Origin: Mesorhizobium sp. Root157
Lineage (GTDB): Bacteria; Pseudomonadota; Alphaproteobacteria; Rhizobiales; Rhizobiaceae
NCBI RefSeq assembly: GCF_001427385.1
Contig: NZ_LMGJ01000003.1
Span: 127,451-191,450, forward strand
Direction of reading: 5' to 3'
Length of the DNA: 64,000 bases
Part shown: positions 55,047-64,000 of the stretch, one piece after another
Numbering within the stretch: position 1 is the stretch's first letter
How the letters are laid out: each line of letters opens with the position of its first letter
Notes under the pieces: model-generated
What the model saw: the letters and a program-made list of their open reading frames with translations, nothing else
Told to the model about the DNA's origin: nothing
Databases searched by the model: none
Position numbers and translations under genes: made by a program

Positions 55047-55967
55047 TTACTTCTTCACAGCCGCAGCCACTTCAGCCGCGAAATCGGTCTCTTCCTTTTC
55101 AATGCCCTCGCCAAGCGCAAAGCGCAGATAGGCGCTGATCTTGGCTGGCGCACCGATTTCCTTTTCAGCGTCCTTCAGTGCCTGCTCGACAGTGACGTCG
55201 GGGTTAAGCACGAAAGCCTGCTTCAGGAGTACGACTTCCTCGTAGAATTTGCGCAGGCGGCCTTCGACCATCTTTTCGATGATGTTCTCCGGCTTGCCGG
55301 ACTGGCGGGCCTGATCTGCAAAGATGGCCTTCTCGCGCTCTACCGCAACCGGATCGAGTTCGTCCGTGGTCAGCGCCAACGGGTTCGTGGCGGCGACATG
55401 CATGGCGACCTGACGGGCAAAGGCGCTGGCCTTATGCGCATCGCCGGTCGTCTCGATCGCGACCAGGACGCCGAGTTTGCCAAGATTGTCGGCAACGGAA
55501 TTGTGTACGTAGGTTGCCACCGCGCCGTGCTCGACCCTGAGCTTGGCCGAACGGCGGAAACCGAGGTTTTCGCCGATCGTACCGACAGCGTCCTTGATCG
55601 TATCGGTCACCGACTTGTCGGATCCCGGATACTTGGCCGCAGCGACTGCTTCGGTGGGACCATACGCCAGAGCGGTCTTGGCGATGTTGGAGACGATCTC
55701 CTGGAAGGCCGCGTTGCGGGCAACGAAGTCGGTCTCCGAGTTCACTTCGGCAATGGCGGCTTCGCGCAAGCCCTGGTCGACGCCGATCAGGCCCTCGGCC
55801 GCCGTGCGTCCGGCCTTCTTGTCAGCCTTGGAAATACCCTTCTTGCGCAGCCAGTCGACCGCCGCTTCCATGTCGCCATTGGTTTCGGCAAGGGCCGCCT
55901 TGCAATCCATCATGCCTGCGCCAGTCAAGTCGCGAAGCTCTTTGACCTGTGCTGCTGAAATGCTCAT
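55047..55967 (-). CDS. tsf: Elongation factor Ts
   Basis: Nucleotide exchange factor for EF-Tu. The product has 306 residues, the usual proteobacterial length. The N-terminal UBA-like domain has [16 protein letters not shown], and the EF-Tu contact motif is [11 protein letters not shown]. The C-terminal region ends with the acidic [18 protein letters not shown]. It lies 118 bases after rpsB, in the universal rpsB-tsf pair. Confidence 0.97.
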   Translation of the reverse strand: MSISAAQVKELRDLTGAGMMDCKAALAETNGDMEAAVDWLRKKGISKADKKAGRTAAEGLIGVDQGLREAAIAEVNSETDFVARNAAFQEIVSNIAKTALAYGPTEAVAAAKYPGSDKSVTDTIKDAVGTIGENLGFRRSAKLRVEHGAVATYVHNSVADNLGKLGVLVAIETTGDAHKASAFARQVAMHVAATNPLALTTDELDPVAVEREKAIFADQARQSGKPENIIEKMVEGRLRKFYEEVVLLKQAFVLNPDVTVEQALKDAEKEIGAPAKISAYLRFALGEGIEKEETDFAAEVAAAVKK

Positions 55968-56085
55968 TTTCTGCCTCTTTGTTCAAAATGGCATACGCAC
56001 CACCGAAAAGTCGGTGATGCGCTCTGCCGTGACGCCTGGTGCGTCAATATCAGGGAAATGCAAAGGCCTTACCGGCCCTTGCAGA

Positions 56086-56868
56086 TTAGGCTTCCGAGGC
56101 GTCGCTGGCGGGCGTCTCGTTGAGAACCGGCTCGACAGGCGCTTCGGCAGAAGCGCCGACATCGACGCCGAGTGCGCCCTGCTGACGGGCGATGCCGTCG
56201 ATGGCAGCCTTGGCGATCAGGTCGCAATACAGCTGGATAGCACGGGCCGCGTCATCGTTGCCGGGGATCGGGAAGTCGATCTTGTCCGGGTCGCAATTCG
56301 AATCGATGATGGCCACGACCGGAATGCCGAGGCGCTTGGCCTCGAGAATGGCGATCGCTTCCTTGTTGGTGTCGACGACGAACATCAGGTCCGGCGTCGA
56401 GCCCATGTCCTTGATGCCGCCGAGCGCCTTGTCCAGCTTCTCGCGCTCGCGATCGAGGTTCAGGCGCTCCTTCTTGGTGAGGCCCTGGGCCTCGCCGGCC
56501 AGCAGTTCGTCAAGCTTGCGCAGGCGCTGGATGGAATTGGAGATCGTCTTCCAGTTGGTCAGCATGCCGCCGAGCCAGCGCGAATTGACATAGTACTGGG
56601 CCGAACGTTGGGCAGCGTCGGCGACGATGTCGGAAGCCTGGCGCTTGGTGCCGACGAAGAGCACGCGGCCGCCGCGGGCAACCGTGTCGGAAACCTGCTT
56701 CAGCGCCTGATGCAGCAGCGGAACCGTCTGCGACAGATCGATGATGTGGATGTTGTTGCGGGCGCCGTAGATGTAAGGCGCCATCTTCGGGTTCCAGCGG
56801 TGGGTCTGGTGGCCGAAGTGTGAACCAGCCTCGAGAAGCTGGCGCATGCTGAAATCTGGCAATGCCAT
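56086..56868 (-). CDS. rpsB: 30S ribosomal protein S2
   Basis: The product has 260 residues. The N-terminal [20 protein letters not shown] and the later [12 protein letters not shown] and [14 protein letters not shown] are diagnostic of S2. The coiled-coil insertion (about 105-155) is present. The C-terminal tail is acidic and alanine-rich. AAGGA lies upstream of the ATG. It is the first gene of the long translation/envelope cluster, behind a promoter candidate and a leader of roughly 150 bases. Confidence 0.97.
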   Translation of the reverse strand: MALPDFSMRQLLEAGSHFGHQTHRWNPKMAPYIYGARNNIHIIDLSQTVPLLHQALKQVSDTVARGGRVLFVGTKRQASDIVADAAQRSAQYYVNSRWLGGMLTNWKTISNSIQRLRKLDELLAGEAQGLTKKERLNLDREREKLDKALGGIKDMGSTPDLMFVVDTNKEAIAILEAKRLGIPVVAIIDSNCDPDKIDFPIPGNDDAARAIQLYCDLIAKAAIDGIARQQGALGVDVGASAEAPVEPVLNETPASDASEA

Positions 56869-57026
56869 TCTTTAGTTCCTTTCCGGTTGACCTCCACGGA
56901 CACTTGACGGCTTCGGACTCACCGGATCGAAAGGCTTGCGCTTTTCGGGATTGTCTTGACCGCCACCGGAGGTTTCAGCCGGATTTCTCCCGGCAGACAC
57001 CAAAGTCCGTGTGTGGAATGTGCGCG

Positions 57027-57055
57027 CATATAGAGGCTCGCGCCATGAAACGCAA
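57027..57055 (-). promoter_or_regulatory. Candidate housekeeping promoter of rpsB
   Basis: On the minus strand, TTGCGT (-35) and TATATG (-10) are separated by exactly 17 bases, about 160 bases before the rpsB start. The spacing and location suit a strong ribosomal-protein promoter with a leader long enough for S2 autoregulation. It is a pattern match only. Confidence 0.5.
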
Positions 57056-57077
57056 GCAGCTTGCCCAAACCCGGTGG

Positions 57078-57368
57078 TCACGTCTGACGCATCTTCTTGC
57101 CGTTCGGCACCTTCACGCGGCGGAAGATGGCGACGATCTCCTCGCGGCTGCATTCGATGGCGCCCAGCCGTACCGCCCGGTCGCGCTCAAATCCGGTGAT
57201 GTCATAGTGCGGGGCGGAGGTCTTGGGCGGCCCTTGATAAGACGAGCGCTTGATGGCCAGTTGCGCGGCGAAGCGGTGCAGTTCATCCGTATCGTCGGCA
57301 AGAAGATGGCACCAGCGCCGGCCAACCCAGTGCCAGATCGCCGCATCGACATAGACCGCCATCGGCAA
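57078..57368 (-). CDS. DUF4031 family protein
   Basis: The product has 96 residues (94 if it starts at the second Met, MAVYVDAA). It matches DUF4031 throughout: MAVYVD start, WCHLLADDTDELHRFAAQLAIKR, the aromatic/proline segment with PHYDIT, and RAVRLGAIECSREE. The function of the family is unknown. It is a small cytoplasmic protein without signal or membrane segments. It lies nine bases after eipB on the same strand, so they may share a transcript, and it precedes rpsB. Confidence 0.85.
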   Translation of the reverse strand: MPMAVYVDAAIWHWVGRRWCHLLADDTDELHRFAAQLAIKRSSYQGPPKTSAPHYDITGFERDRAVRLGAIECSREEIVAIFRRVKVPNGKKMRQT

Positions 57369-57377
57369 CCAGAACGA

Positions 57378-58211
57378 TTACTGGTTGCAGGCTTTTTGCG
57401 ACGCCGGATCGAAGAGGGACAGATTGACCAGCTTGCCGGTCATGGAGAATTCCCCGTAGTCCATCGTCAGGTCGCGCGTCAGGCCGTTCTCATGCAGCTT
57501 GAAGCTGATGCGGTATTGCGGCATCTCCTCACCGCCATCCTTCTCGGATTCATCGAAATAGGCGATGTCGACCGGCCAGTACTTGTCGTTGCCGAGCTTG
57601 GCGAGCGCCGGAAGTTCCGGATCGTCCTTTTTTGCCTGTTCGGCCTTGCCCACGATCACCGTGGTGGTCATCACCTTGTCTGCGTCTTCCGAACCGTCGA
57701 ACAGGCTGGTTTCGTAGAAGCTTTCGCCCTTTTCGGCCTTGCTGATCAATTCCACCAGATGCTGCGTTGGAAACTGCGTTGCCGCCAGTTCGAGGGTGTT
57801 CCGTTCGGGCTTGTCCAACTCGACCTTCAACCCGTTGGCCTCCTTGCGGGCCGTGCCCTTGACCTCCTTGTCGAGGCCCTGGTCGATGAAGGATTTGGTG
57901 ACAAAGGAGAAGGTCTTGCCCTCGGCATCTTCAAAGGTCGTCGTTTGCTGGTCGGTCAGCCTCGTGGTGTCATCGGCGCTGATCTGCGTGACGAAGCGGA
58001 ACTTTACCGTATAGCCGTCGCATGGCGAGCCGTTGAATTCATAGACCATGCGGCCCGAAATTCCGGTGATGCCGGACCGGTCGGAGGCCTTGTCGAGGGA
58101 AAGATCGTAGACAGCGCGATGAGGCTGCAGCATTGGCACCGCGGATGCGGGCGCGGTGGACAAGACGATCGGCAGCAGCAAGGCAGTGTATGCAAGGCGC
58201 GTCGCGCGCAT
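57378..58211 (-). CDS. eipB: Cell envelope integrity protein EipB (DUF1849)
   Basis: The product has 277 residues with a signal peptide cut near ASAVP. The mature protein fits the DUF1849/EipB spiral-like beta-barrel: HRAVYDLSLDKASDRSGITG, then GRMVYEFNGSPCDGYTV, DQQTTTFEDAEGKTF and YRISFKLHENGLTRDLTMDYGEF. Two cysteines, in SPCDGYT and the last five residues (KACNQ), match the conserved disulfide described for the Brucella protein. EipB is periplasmic and needed for envelope stress resistance in Brucella. It is divergent from the RidA gene across 138 bases. Confidence 0.92.
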   Translation of the reverse strand: MRATRLAYTALLLPIVLSTAPASAVPMLQPHRAVYDLSLDKASDRSGITGISGRMVYEFNGSPCDGYTVKFRFVTQISADDTTRLTDQQTTTFEDAEGKTFSFVTKSFIDQGLDKEVKGTARKEANGLKVELDKPERNTLELAATQFPTQHLVELISKAEKGESFYETSLFDGSEDADKVMTTTVIVGKAEQAKKDDPELPALAKLGNDKYWPVDIAYFDESEKDGGEEMPQYRISFKLHENGLTRDLTMDYGEFSMTGKLVNLSLFDPASQKACNQ

Positions 58212-58349
58212 AAAGTGGCTCCGATCGTGGCGGCTGATACAGGCCGCATGTAAGAGTGGTCCAGCTTAAAAAAAGTCGTGGCGGAAGCGAGGCAAAAATA
58301 GCAGTTTCGGCCCGACCGTCACGACACCATCAAGCAATAGGGAATTACC

Positions 58350-58814
58350 ATGGGCGAAACAATCGAAAAGCGGCTCGGCGATCTGGGCATCACCCTGCCC
58401 GCCGCAGCCGCACCTGCCGCCAACTATGTTCCATATGTGAGGAGCGGCAATCTGTTGTTTCCCTCCGGCCAGTTGCCGATCAAGGACGGCAAGCTTGCTA
58501 TAACCGGCCTGCTCGGACGCGATCTCGACGTCGCCGCGGGGCAGGAAGCGGCGAAGCTTTGCGCGATCAATATCCTTGCACAGGCCAAGGCCGCACTCGG
58601 CGACCTCGAGAAGATCCGGCGGCTGGTGAAGATCAATATCTACGTGGCATCGGCGCCTGACTTCACCGAGCAGCACCTTGTCGGCAACGGCGCCTCCGAT
58701 TTCCTGGCCGCAGTGCTCGGCGAGCGCGGCAAGCATGCGCGCGTTGCCGTCGGCATGGCGGCGCTGCCGCTCAACGCAGCGGTCGAAATCGAATCCGTTC
58801 TCGAAGTCGACTGA
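58350..58814 (+). CDS. RidA (YjgF/YER057c/UK114) family protein
   Basis: The product has 154 residues, slightly longer than classical RidA (about 128). The trimeric fold motifs are LLFPSGQLPIKDGKL near residue 32, VKINIYVASAPDF in the middle, and the C-terminal ARVAVGMAALPLNAAVEIESV. The arginine of that last motif is at the position of the catalytic Arg105 of RidA, so enamine/imine deaminase activity is possible. It starts a run of three plus-strand genes and lies 12 bases before the phosphodiesterase gene. Confidence 0.9.
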   Translation: MGETIEKRLGDLGITLPAAAAPAANYVPYVRSGNLLFPSGQLPIKDGKLAITGLLGRDLDVAAGQEAAKLCAINILAQAKAALGDLEKIRRLVKINIYVASAPDFTEQHLVGNGASDFLAAVLGERGKHARVAVGMAALPLNAAVEIESVLEVD

Positions 58815-58826
58815 GACGCATCCATC

Positions 58827-59552
58827 ATGAGCAATCTCTCCTGGCTGACGGCACGGCCCATCGCCCATCGGGGTCTGCATGACCTTAACAACAAGCGCTG
58901 GGAGAACACGCTCTCGGCCTTCGCCGCAGCAGCCGACCGAGGCTACGCGATCGAATGCGACGTGCACCTGACCTCCGACGGCGTTCCCGTCGTCTTCCAT
59001 GACGGGGACCTGAAAAGGCTGGCGGGAGAGGACGGCTTCTTGTGGCAGCGCACGGCGTCCGAGGTGGCCGCCCTCAGGGTCGGCGGGACGCAGGACCACC
59101 CGCCGACGCTGGCGGAAATGCTAAGCCTGGTAAATGGCCGCGTTCCCCTGGTCATCGAGCTAAAAGGAACACCGGGCCGCGACGAGGGACTTGTCGCGGC
59201 CGTTGGCCGGCTTTTGAAGCACTATGAAGGCAAGGCCGCCATCATGTCGTTCGACCATTGGCTGATTCGCGATTTCTCAAGGCATGCGCCCGGGATACCG
59301 GGGGGCTTGACCGCCTGCGGCACGCGAGACCACGAAATCGAGGCTCATTTCACCATGCTCGCGCATGACATCGCCTTCACTTCCTACGCCGCTGGCGATC
59401 TGCCCAATCGCTTCATAAGCTTCGTGCGCAAGAAACTCGGCATGCCGGTCATCACCTGGACGGTGCGCGACCAGCCGGCCGTGGACCTTACCTTCAAATA
59501 TGCCGACCAGATGACCTTTGAAGGATTCGAGCCGGACGTGGCGGTTGCCTGA
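58827..59552 (+). CDS. Glycerophosphodiester phosphodiesterase family protein
   Basis: The product has 241 residues. The GDPD TIM-barrel motifs are in order: IAHRGLHD (catalytic His), WENTLSAF, AIECDVHLTSDGVPVVFHD with the metal-binding Glu, Asp and second His, VPLVIELKG, and the C-terminal ITWTVRD. It hydrolyses deacylated phospholipids to glycerol-3-phosphate and an alcohol such as choline, plausible in a phosphatidylcholine-making cell. There is no signal peptide, so it should be cytoplasmic. It lies 12 bases after the RidA gene. Confidence 0.92.
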   Translation: MSNLSWLTARPIAHRGLHDLNNKRWENTLSAFAAAADRGYAIECDVHLTSDGVPVVFHDGDLKRLAGEDGFLWQRTASEVAALRVGGTQDHPPTLAEMLSLVNGRVPLVIELKGTPGRDEGLVAAVGRLLKHYEGKAAIMSFDHWLIRDFSRHAPGIPGGLTACGTRDHEIEAHFTMLAHDIAFTSYAAGDLPNRFISFVRKKLGMPVITWTVRDQPAVDLTFKYADQMTFEGFEPDVAVA

Positions 59553-59588
59553 AAACCGCCTTGTGCAGGCCCATGCAAGTCATAAGTA

Positions 59589-60833
59589 ATGACCATGGAT
59601 CAGGGTGACAACGAGCATGATATCGGCACGGCAGACTATGCCGTGCGCGTCGCCACCGGCATGGGCGCGTTCACGGCAGACGAATGGGAGAGGCTGGGCG
59701 GCGCAACCAGAAACTCATCGGATGGCTACAACCCTTTCCTTTCACATGCTTTTTTAAGCTCGCTCGAGGAATCCGGTTGCGCCACGCGGCGAAGCGGTTG
59801 GCAAGGCCATCACCTGCGACTGGAAACAGCTGACGGCGCATTGCTTGGCGCTGTGCCGTGCTACGTGAAATCGCACAGCCAGGGCGAATATGTCTTCGAC
59901 CACGGCTGGGCCGACGCATTCGAGCGTGCCGGCGGGCAGTATTATCCAAAGCTGCAATGTTCGGTGCCGTTCACGCCTGTGACCGGCCCTCGCCTTCTGG
60001 TCAGCCGCGGACAGGACAGACAAGCGGTCAAGGCCGGCCTCGCCATGGCTGTAAAGGCGGTGACCGAAAAACTTGGCGTTTCGTCCGCCCATCTCACCTT
60101 CCTGCCGCAGGCCGATCTGGACGTGCTTGAAGCCTCGGGGTTTCTGCACCGCACCGACCAGCAATTCCACTTCTTCAACGAAGGATTTTCTTCCTACGAC
60201 GAATTCCTTGCCACGCTGGCATCGCGCAAGCGCAAGGCACTGAAAAAGGAACGGCGCGAAGCGCTGGCCAGCGGCATTTCGATCGACTGGCTGACCGGAA
60301 GCGACATCACCGAGCGTGTCTGGGACGATTTCTACGCTTTCTACATGGACACAGGGGGGCGAAAGTGGGGCCGCCCCTATCTGAACCGCACCTTCTTTTC
60401 GCTGATCGGCGAACGCATGGCGGACGACATCTTGCTGGTCATGGCGAAGCGAAATGGGCGTTATGTCGCCGGGGCCATCAATTTCATCGGTTCGGATGCG
60501 CTATACGGGCGCAACTGGGGCTGCATCGAGGATCACCCCTTCCTGCATTTCGAGGTCTGCTACCATCAGGCCATCGACTTCGCCATTGACAAGGGCTTGA
60601 AGGTTGTCGAGGCCGGTGCCCAGGGCGAGCACAAGCTGGCGCGCGGCTACCGGCCTGTGACCACACATTCGGCACACTACATCGCCCATCCGGGTCTCAG
60701 GCGGGCCGTCGCGGATTACCTGGAGCGTGAGCGGCGCGAAGTAGCCCGCACGAGCGAATATCTGGAAGACCATACGCCGTTTCGCAAGGACGAGTTGCAG
60801 GTCAGTGGACAAGCGTCTTCGAAAACAGATTGA
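59589..60833 (+). CDS. FemAB-like GNAT-fold protein (PF04339, DUF482)
   Basis: The product has 414 residues. Conserved segments of the family are NPFLSHAFLSSLEESG, a middle VFDHGWADAFERAGGQYYPKLQ, then RKRKALKKERREA and GRNWGCIEDHPFLHFEVCY, with EAGAQGEHKLARGY near the end. The acyl-CoA N-acyltransferase fold resembles FemAB amino-acid ligases and peptidoglycan-related acyltransferases, but no substrate is established. The 3' end overlaps the convergent SMR gene by 32 bases. Confidence 0.87.
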   Translation: MTMDQGDNEHDIGTADYAVRVATGMGAFTADEWERLGGATRNSSDGYNPFLSHAFLSSLEESGCATRRSGWQGHHLRLETADGALLGAVPCYVKSHSQGEYVFDHGWADAFERAGGQYYPKLQCSVPFTPVTGPRLLVSRGQDRQAVKAGLAMAVKAVTEKLGVSSAHLTFLPQADLDVLEASGFLHRTDQQFHFFNEGFSSYDEFLATLASRKRKALKKERREALASGISIDWLTGSDITERVWDDFYAFYMDTGGRKWGRPYLNRTFFSLIGERMADDILLVMAKRNGRYVAGAINFIGSDALYGRNWGCIEDHPFLHFEVCYHQAIDFAIDKGLKVVEAGAQGEHKLARGYRPVTTHSAHYIAHPGLRRAVADYLERERREVARTSEYLEDHTPFRKDELQVSGQASSKTD

Positions 60834-61140
60834 TGACCATCACGCCAGCCATGATGAGGCCCATGCCGATCAGGGCCGGCGCGTCGAGCGCCTGGCGAAA
60901 CCACAGCCAACCTATGGCGGTGATCAGGATGATGCCGGCGCCGCACCAGATGGCGTAGACAACCCCGACCGGCATGGAGCGCAAGGGCAGCGACAGGAAA
61001 TAGAAGGCGAACGCATAGCCGGCGACGGAAACGAGTGACGGCATCAGCCGGGTGAACCCTTGCGTTTCCTTCAACGCGGTCGTTGCCACGACCTCGAACA
61101 TGATCGCAACCAGCAGGTAGATATAGTTCCAGAGTATCAC
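60802..61140 (-). CDS. Small multidrug resistance (SMR/EmrE-type) efflux protein
   Basis: The product has 112 residues from GTG 61140, chosen because AGAGG lies seven bases upstream and the protein then begins next to WNYIYLLVAIMFEV. An ATG 16 codons upstream gives a basic extension unusual for the family. Four helices are seen. The essential membrane glutamate is in FEVVATTALK, and VGVVYAIWCGAGIILIT is the SMR signature. It exports cationic drugs or guanidinium-type compounds with protons. It is a single gene, convergent and overlapping with the FemAB-like gene. Confidence 0.9.
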   Translation of the reverse strand: MILWNYIYLLVAIMFEVVATTALKETQGFTRLMPSLVSVAGYAFAFYFLSLPLRSMPVGVVYAIWCGAGIILITAIGWLWFRQALDAPALIGMGLIMAGVMVINLFSKTLVH

Positions 61141-61210
61141 GCTAGACCTCTTGATTCGTGCGCCCGCGAGACGAATATGCCTACGCAACGACAGGGTGAG
61201 AAAACAGACA

Positions 61211-61633
61211 ATGGCCTATGACACCAACAACATCTTCGCCAGAATCCTGCGCGGAGAACTACCTTCGTATCGTGTCTATGAGGACGATGCCACGGTCGCG
61301 TTCATGGATGTGATGCCGCAAGGCGTTGGCCATACGCTGGTGCTGCCGAAGGTCGCCTCGCGCAATCTGCTCGATGCCGATCCGGCAACGTTCGCGCCGT
61401 TGTTTGCCACGGTGCAAAAAATAGCCAGAGCAGTCAAAGAGGCCTTTGGCGCCGATGGCGTACTGGTTTCCCAGTTCAACGAAGAGGCTGCCGGCCAGTC
61501 GGTCTATCACTTGCATGTGCATATCATTCCCCGCTTCGAGGGAGTGCCGCTGAAGCCCCACACAAGCGAGATGGAAAAGGCGGACGTGCTGGCGGCCAAC
61601 GCCGAAAAGATCAAAGCTGCCCTGCAGCGATAG
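61211..61633 (+). CDS. HIT-family nucleotide-binding protein
   Basis: The product has 140 residues from ATG 61211 (MAYDTNNIFAR). An ATG 20 codons upstream adds a basic stretch without family match. The histidine triad is YHLHVHIIPR, and the N-terminal IFARILRGELPSYRVYED is typical of HinT/HIT hydrolases acting on nucleoside phosphoramidates or Ap4A-type substrates. It is a single gene ending in a bidirectional terminator shared with clpA. Confidence 0.93.
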   Translation: MAYDTNNIFARILRGELPSYRVYEDDATVAFMDVMPQGVGHTLVLPKVASRNLLDADPATFAPLFATVQKIARAVKEAFGADGVLVSQFNEEAAGQSVYHLHVHIIPRFEGVPLKPHTSEMEKADVLAANAEKIKAALQR

Positions 61634-61673
61634 CTCCCGTCTCTGCATGGCAGACGGACTGCCGACCTTCCAA

Positions 61674-61703
61674 AGAAAAAGCCCCGTTTCCGGGGCTTTT
61701 TTG
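61674..61703. terminator. Bidirectional rho-independent terminator (HIT gene / clpA)
   Basis: AAAAGCCCCG pairs with CGGGGCTTTT around TTTC, with T-runs at the right end on the plus strand and (as A-run complement) at the left for the minus strand. It sits between the two convergent stop codons. Confidence 0.92.
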
Positions 61704-61717
61704 TCATTTTGACCTGG

Positions 61718-64000
61718 TCAGCCTTTGCGCGGCAATTGCGGCACGAGGCTGCGCTTGCCGCCGTCCTTGGCTTTAGGCGCCGGCTTTTGCGCCGCCGCCT
61801 TCTTGGCGGCAGGCTTTTTGGCGGGAACCTTGCGGCCCTTCGGTGCTTCCTCGGGTTCCTTCTTCGGCTTGACCCGCGCTTCCTCGGCGAGGGATTCGAG
61901 CTTCAGGCCGGTCTCGCCGGTATCCTTCGTCTCGACGGTCACCCGGACAGTGCCGCCCTTCTTCAGCTTGCCGAAGAGGACCTCCTCGGCCAGCGGCTTC
62001 TTGATGTGCTCCTGGATGACACGGCCAAGCGGACGCGCGCCCATGCGTTCGTCGTAACCCTTGTCCGCCAACCAGGCGATCGCTTCCGGCGAGAGATCGA
62101 ATGTGACGCCACGCTCGGACAACTGGGCCTCCAGTTGCATGACGAACTTCTGCACCACCTGATGGATGACCGGCACCGGCAGCGACCCGAACGGGATGAT
62201 CGCGTCGAGGCGATTGCGGAATTCCGGCGTGAACAGCCGGTTGATCGCCTCGACATCGTCGCCTTCGCGCTTGGTCGACCCGAAGCCGATCGCCGCGCGC
62301 TGCGCATCGGATGCGCCCGCATTGGTGGTCATGATCAGGATGACGTTGCGGAAGTCGATCTGCTTGCCGTTATGATCGGTCAGTTTGCCGTGGTCCATGA
62401 CCTGCAACAGGATGTTGAACAGGTCCGGGTGCGCCTTCTCGACCTCATCGAGCAGCAATACACAATGCGGATGCTGGTCGACGCCGTCGGTCAAAAGGCC
62501 GCCCTGGTCGAAGCCGACATAGCCGGGAGGCGCGCCGATGAGCCTGGAGACGGTATGGCGCTCCATATATTCCGACATGTCGAAGCGGATCAGTTCGACG
62601 CCGAGCGAGGCGGCCAGTTGCTTGGCCACTTCGGTCTTGCCGACGCCGGTCGGACCGGAAAACAGATAGGAACCGATCGGCTTTTCCGGCTCGCGCAGGC
62701 CCGCCCGCGCCAGCTTGATCGCCGAGGTCAGCGCCGTGATGGCGGTATCCTGGCCGTAGACGACGCGCTTCAGTTCATTCTCCAGGCCGGCCAGCACTTT
62801 CTCGTCGTCGGCGGAAACCGTCTTCGGCGGAATACGGGCCATCGTGGCGATGGTCGCCTCAATCTCCTTGATGCCGATGATCTTCTTGCGTTTCCCTTCC
62901 GGCACCAGCATCTGCGAAGCACCCGTCTCGTCGATGACGTCGATCGCCTTGTCCGGCAGCTTGCGGTCGTTGATGTAGCGCGCCGAAAGTTCCACCGAAG
63001 CCTTGATCGCATCGGTCGTGTACTTGACCTTGTGGAACTCCTCGAAATAAGGCCTCAGCCCCTTCATGATCTCGATGGCGTCCTCGACAGTCGGTTCGTT
63101 AACGTCGATCTTCTGGAAGCGTCGGACAAGCGCCCGATCCTTCTCGAAGAACTGGCGGAATTCCTTGTAAGTCGTTGATCCGATACAGCGGATAGCTCCG
63201 GACGACAGCGCAGGCTTGAGCAGGTTTGACGCATCCATGGCCCCGCCCGAGGTGGCGCCGGCACCGATGACGGTGTGGATCTCGTCGATGAACAACACCG
63301 CGCCGGGGTAGTCTTCAAGTTCCTTGACGACCTGCTTCAACCGCTCTTCGAAGTCGCCGCGATAGCGGGTGCCGGCAAGCAGCGTTCCCATGTCGAGCGC
63401 GAAGATGGTGGCATCGGCCAGCACCTCGGGGACATCGCCGTCGACGATGCGCTTGGCGAGGCCTTCCGCGATCGCGGTCTTGCCGACGCCCGGATCGCCC
63501 ACATAAAGCGGGTTGTTCTTGGAACGGCGGCATAGAACCTGAATGGTGCGGTTGATTTCAGGCGCGCGCCCGATCAGCGGATCGATCTTGCCGGCCCGCG
63601 CCTTGTTGTTGAGATTGACGCAATAGGCGGTCAGCGCATCCTGCTGCTTCTTCTTGCCGCCATCTTCCTGCTGATCGCCGTTCACGCCTGGCTGATCGTC
63701 CTCAGCCCCGCGCGGCGTACGATTCTCGGCAGCCCCTGGACGCTTGGCGATGCCGTGCGAGATATAGTTGACGGCATCGTAGCGCGTCATCTGCTGCTCT
63801 TGCAGGAAATAGGCCGCATGGCTCTCCCGCTCGGCAAAGATCGCCACCAGGACGTTCGCGCCGGACACCTCTTCGCGACCTGACGACTGGACATGGATCA
63901 CGGCGCGCTGGATGACGCGCTGGAAGCCGGCGGTCGGCTTGGAATCCTCGTCGTATCCGGTCACCAGATTGTCGAGTTCCGTATCGATATAGGTCAGCAC
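61718..64000 (-). CDS. clpA: ATP-dependent Clp protease ATPase subunit ClpA (5' end outside window)
   Basis: The frame is open to base 64000, so the N-terminus is missing and 760 residues are visible. The remaining Clp N-domain is followed by AAA1 (Walker [14 protein letters not shown]; Walker [15 protein letters not shown]) and AAA2 (Walker [14 protein letters not shown]; Walker [12 protein letters not shown]). No ClpB-type middle coiled coil is present. The IGF loop ([11 protein letters not shown]) is at the place where ClpA docks on ClpP. ClpAP unfolds and degrades proteins, usually with adaptor ClpS. Oddly, the C-terminus carries an extra Lys/Ala/Pro-rich tail of about 54 residues (61721-61882). 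Confidence 0.95.
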   Translation of the reverse strand: MLTYIDTELDNLVTGYDEDSKPTAGFQRVIQRAVIHVQSSGREEVSGANVLVAIFAERESHAAYFLQEQQMTRYDAVNYISHGIAKRPGAAENRTPRGAEDDQPGVNGDQQEDGGKKKQQDALTAYCVNLNNKARAGKIDPLIGRAPEINRTIQVLCRRSKNNPLYVGDPGVGKTAIAEGLAKRIVDGDVPEVLADATIFALDMGTLLAGTRYRGDFEERLKQVVKELEDYPGAVLFIDEIHTVIGAGATSGGAMDASNLLKPALSSGAIRCIGSTTYKEFRQFFEKDRALVRRFQKIDVNEPTVEDAIEIMKGLRPYFEEFHKVKYTTDAIKASVELSARYINDRKLPDKAIDVIDETGASQMLVPEGKRKKIIGIKEIEATIATMARIPPKTVSADDEKVLAGLENELKRVVYGQDTAITALTSAIKLARAGLREPEKPIGSYLFSGPTGVGKTEVAKQLAASLGVELIRFDMSEYMERHTVSRLIGAPPGYVGFDQGGLLTDGVDQHPHCVLLLDEVEKAHPDLFNILLQVMDHGKLTDHNGKQIDFRNVILIMTTNAGASDAQRAAIGFGSTKREGDDVEAINRLFTPEFRNRLDAIIPFGSLPVPVIHQVVQKFVMQLEAQLSERGVTFDLSPEAIAWLADKGYDERMGARPLGRVIQEHIKKPLAEEVLFGKLKKGGTVRVTVETKDTGETGLKLESLAEEARVKPKKEPEEAPKGRKVPAKKPAAKKAAAQKPAPKAKDGGKRSLVPQLPRKG

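Noticed and set aside
56862-58253. 463-codon plus-strand open frame opposite the DUF4031 gene and eipB
   Set aside because: It spans two recognisable minus-strand genes and an intergenic promoter region. The translation has no family resemblance.
61709-63178. 489-codon plus-strand open frame opposite clpA
   Set aside because: Antisense to conserved AAA motifs of ClpA, with no independent support.

Overview
The window looks like chromosomal DNA of a Rhizobiales alphaproteobacterium, most like the Mesorhizobium/Phyllobacteriaceae/Brucella group. The evidence is high GC content, the lipid A/Omp85 gene order with lpxI instead of lpxH, a phosphatidylcholine synthase (pcs), an EipB-type envelope protein, an AspRS carrying the non-discriminating histidine, and three copies of a rhizobial-type short palindromic repeat. 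No insertion sequence, phage gene, CRISPR array, tRNA or rRNA was seen. The species call is inference.

Region 1 (1-20.8 kb) is a cell-surface adhesion block. It begins inside a giant repeat adhesin (at least 3,587 residues, N-terminus beyond the left edge) with T1SS-143/DUF5801-like beta repeats, three jelly-roll modules, two complete von Willebrand A domains, RTX nonapeptides and a C-terminal type I secretion region. After it come a small secreted cysteine protein, a periplasmic-binding-fold lipoprotein, a membrane GGDEF protein with a degenerate active site but an intact c-di-GMP I-site, an L,D-transpeptidase, and a full type I secretion set (TolC, ABC ATPase with a cysteine-less C39-like domain, HlyD). 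The secretion operon ends in a ribbon-helix-helix/PAS-like protein. Convergent to it lies a LapG-type periplasmic cysteine protease. Together this resembles a Lap biofilm system (adhesin, LapBCE, LapG) but without a recognisable LapD. It is the most interesting part of the window.

Region 2 (20.8-43.6 kb) holds housekeeping and transport genes: a TerC-family protein, a BMP-type nucleoside ABC transporter operon, pcs and a quinone oxidoreductase, a UbiH-like monooxygenase, an AEC carrier, hspQ, aspS, rnd, a MAPEG protein, a membrane protein, guaB, a DHA2-type MFS pump, rlmE with a ppx/gppA phosphatase, a UPF0104 membrane protein, a glycine-zipper lipoprotein and rpmG.

Region 3 (43.6-57 kb, minus strand) is the long translation/envelope cluster, transcribed rpsB-tsf-pyrH-frr-uppS-cdsA-rseP-bamA-lpxD-fabZ-lpxA-lpxI-lpxB. 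Many genes overlap or nearly abut. dxr and skp, which sit in this cluster in Escherichia coli, are absent from it.

Region 4 (57-64 kb) holds a DUF4031 gene, eipB, a RidA-family gene, a glycerophosphodiester phosphodiesterase, a FemAB-like protein, an SMR pump, a HIT protein and the 3' part of clpA, which runs off the right edge.
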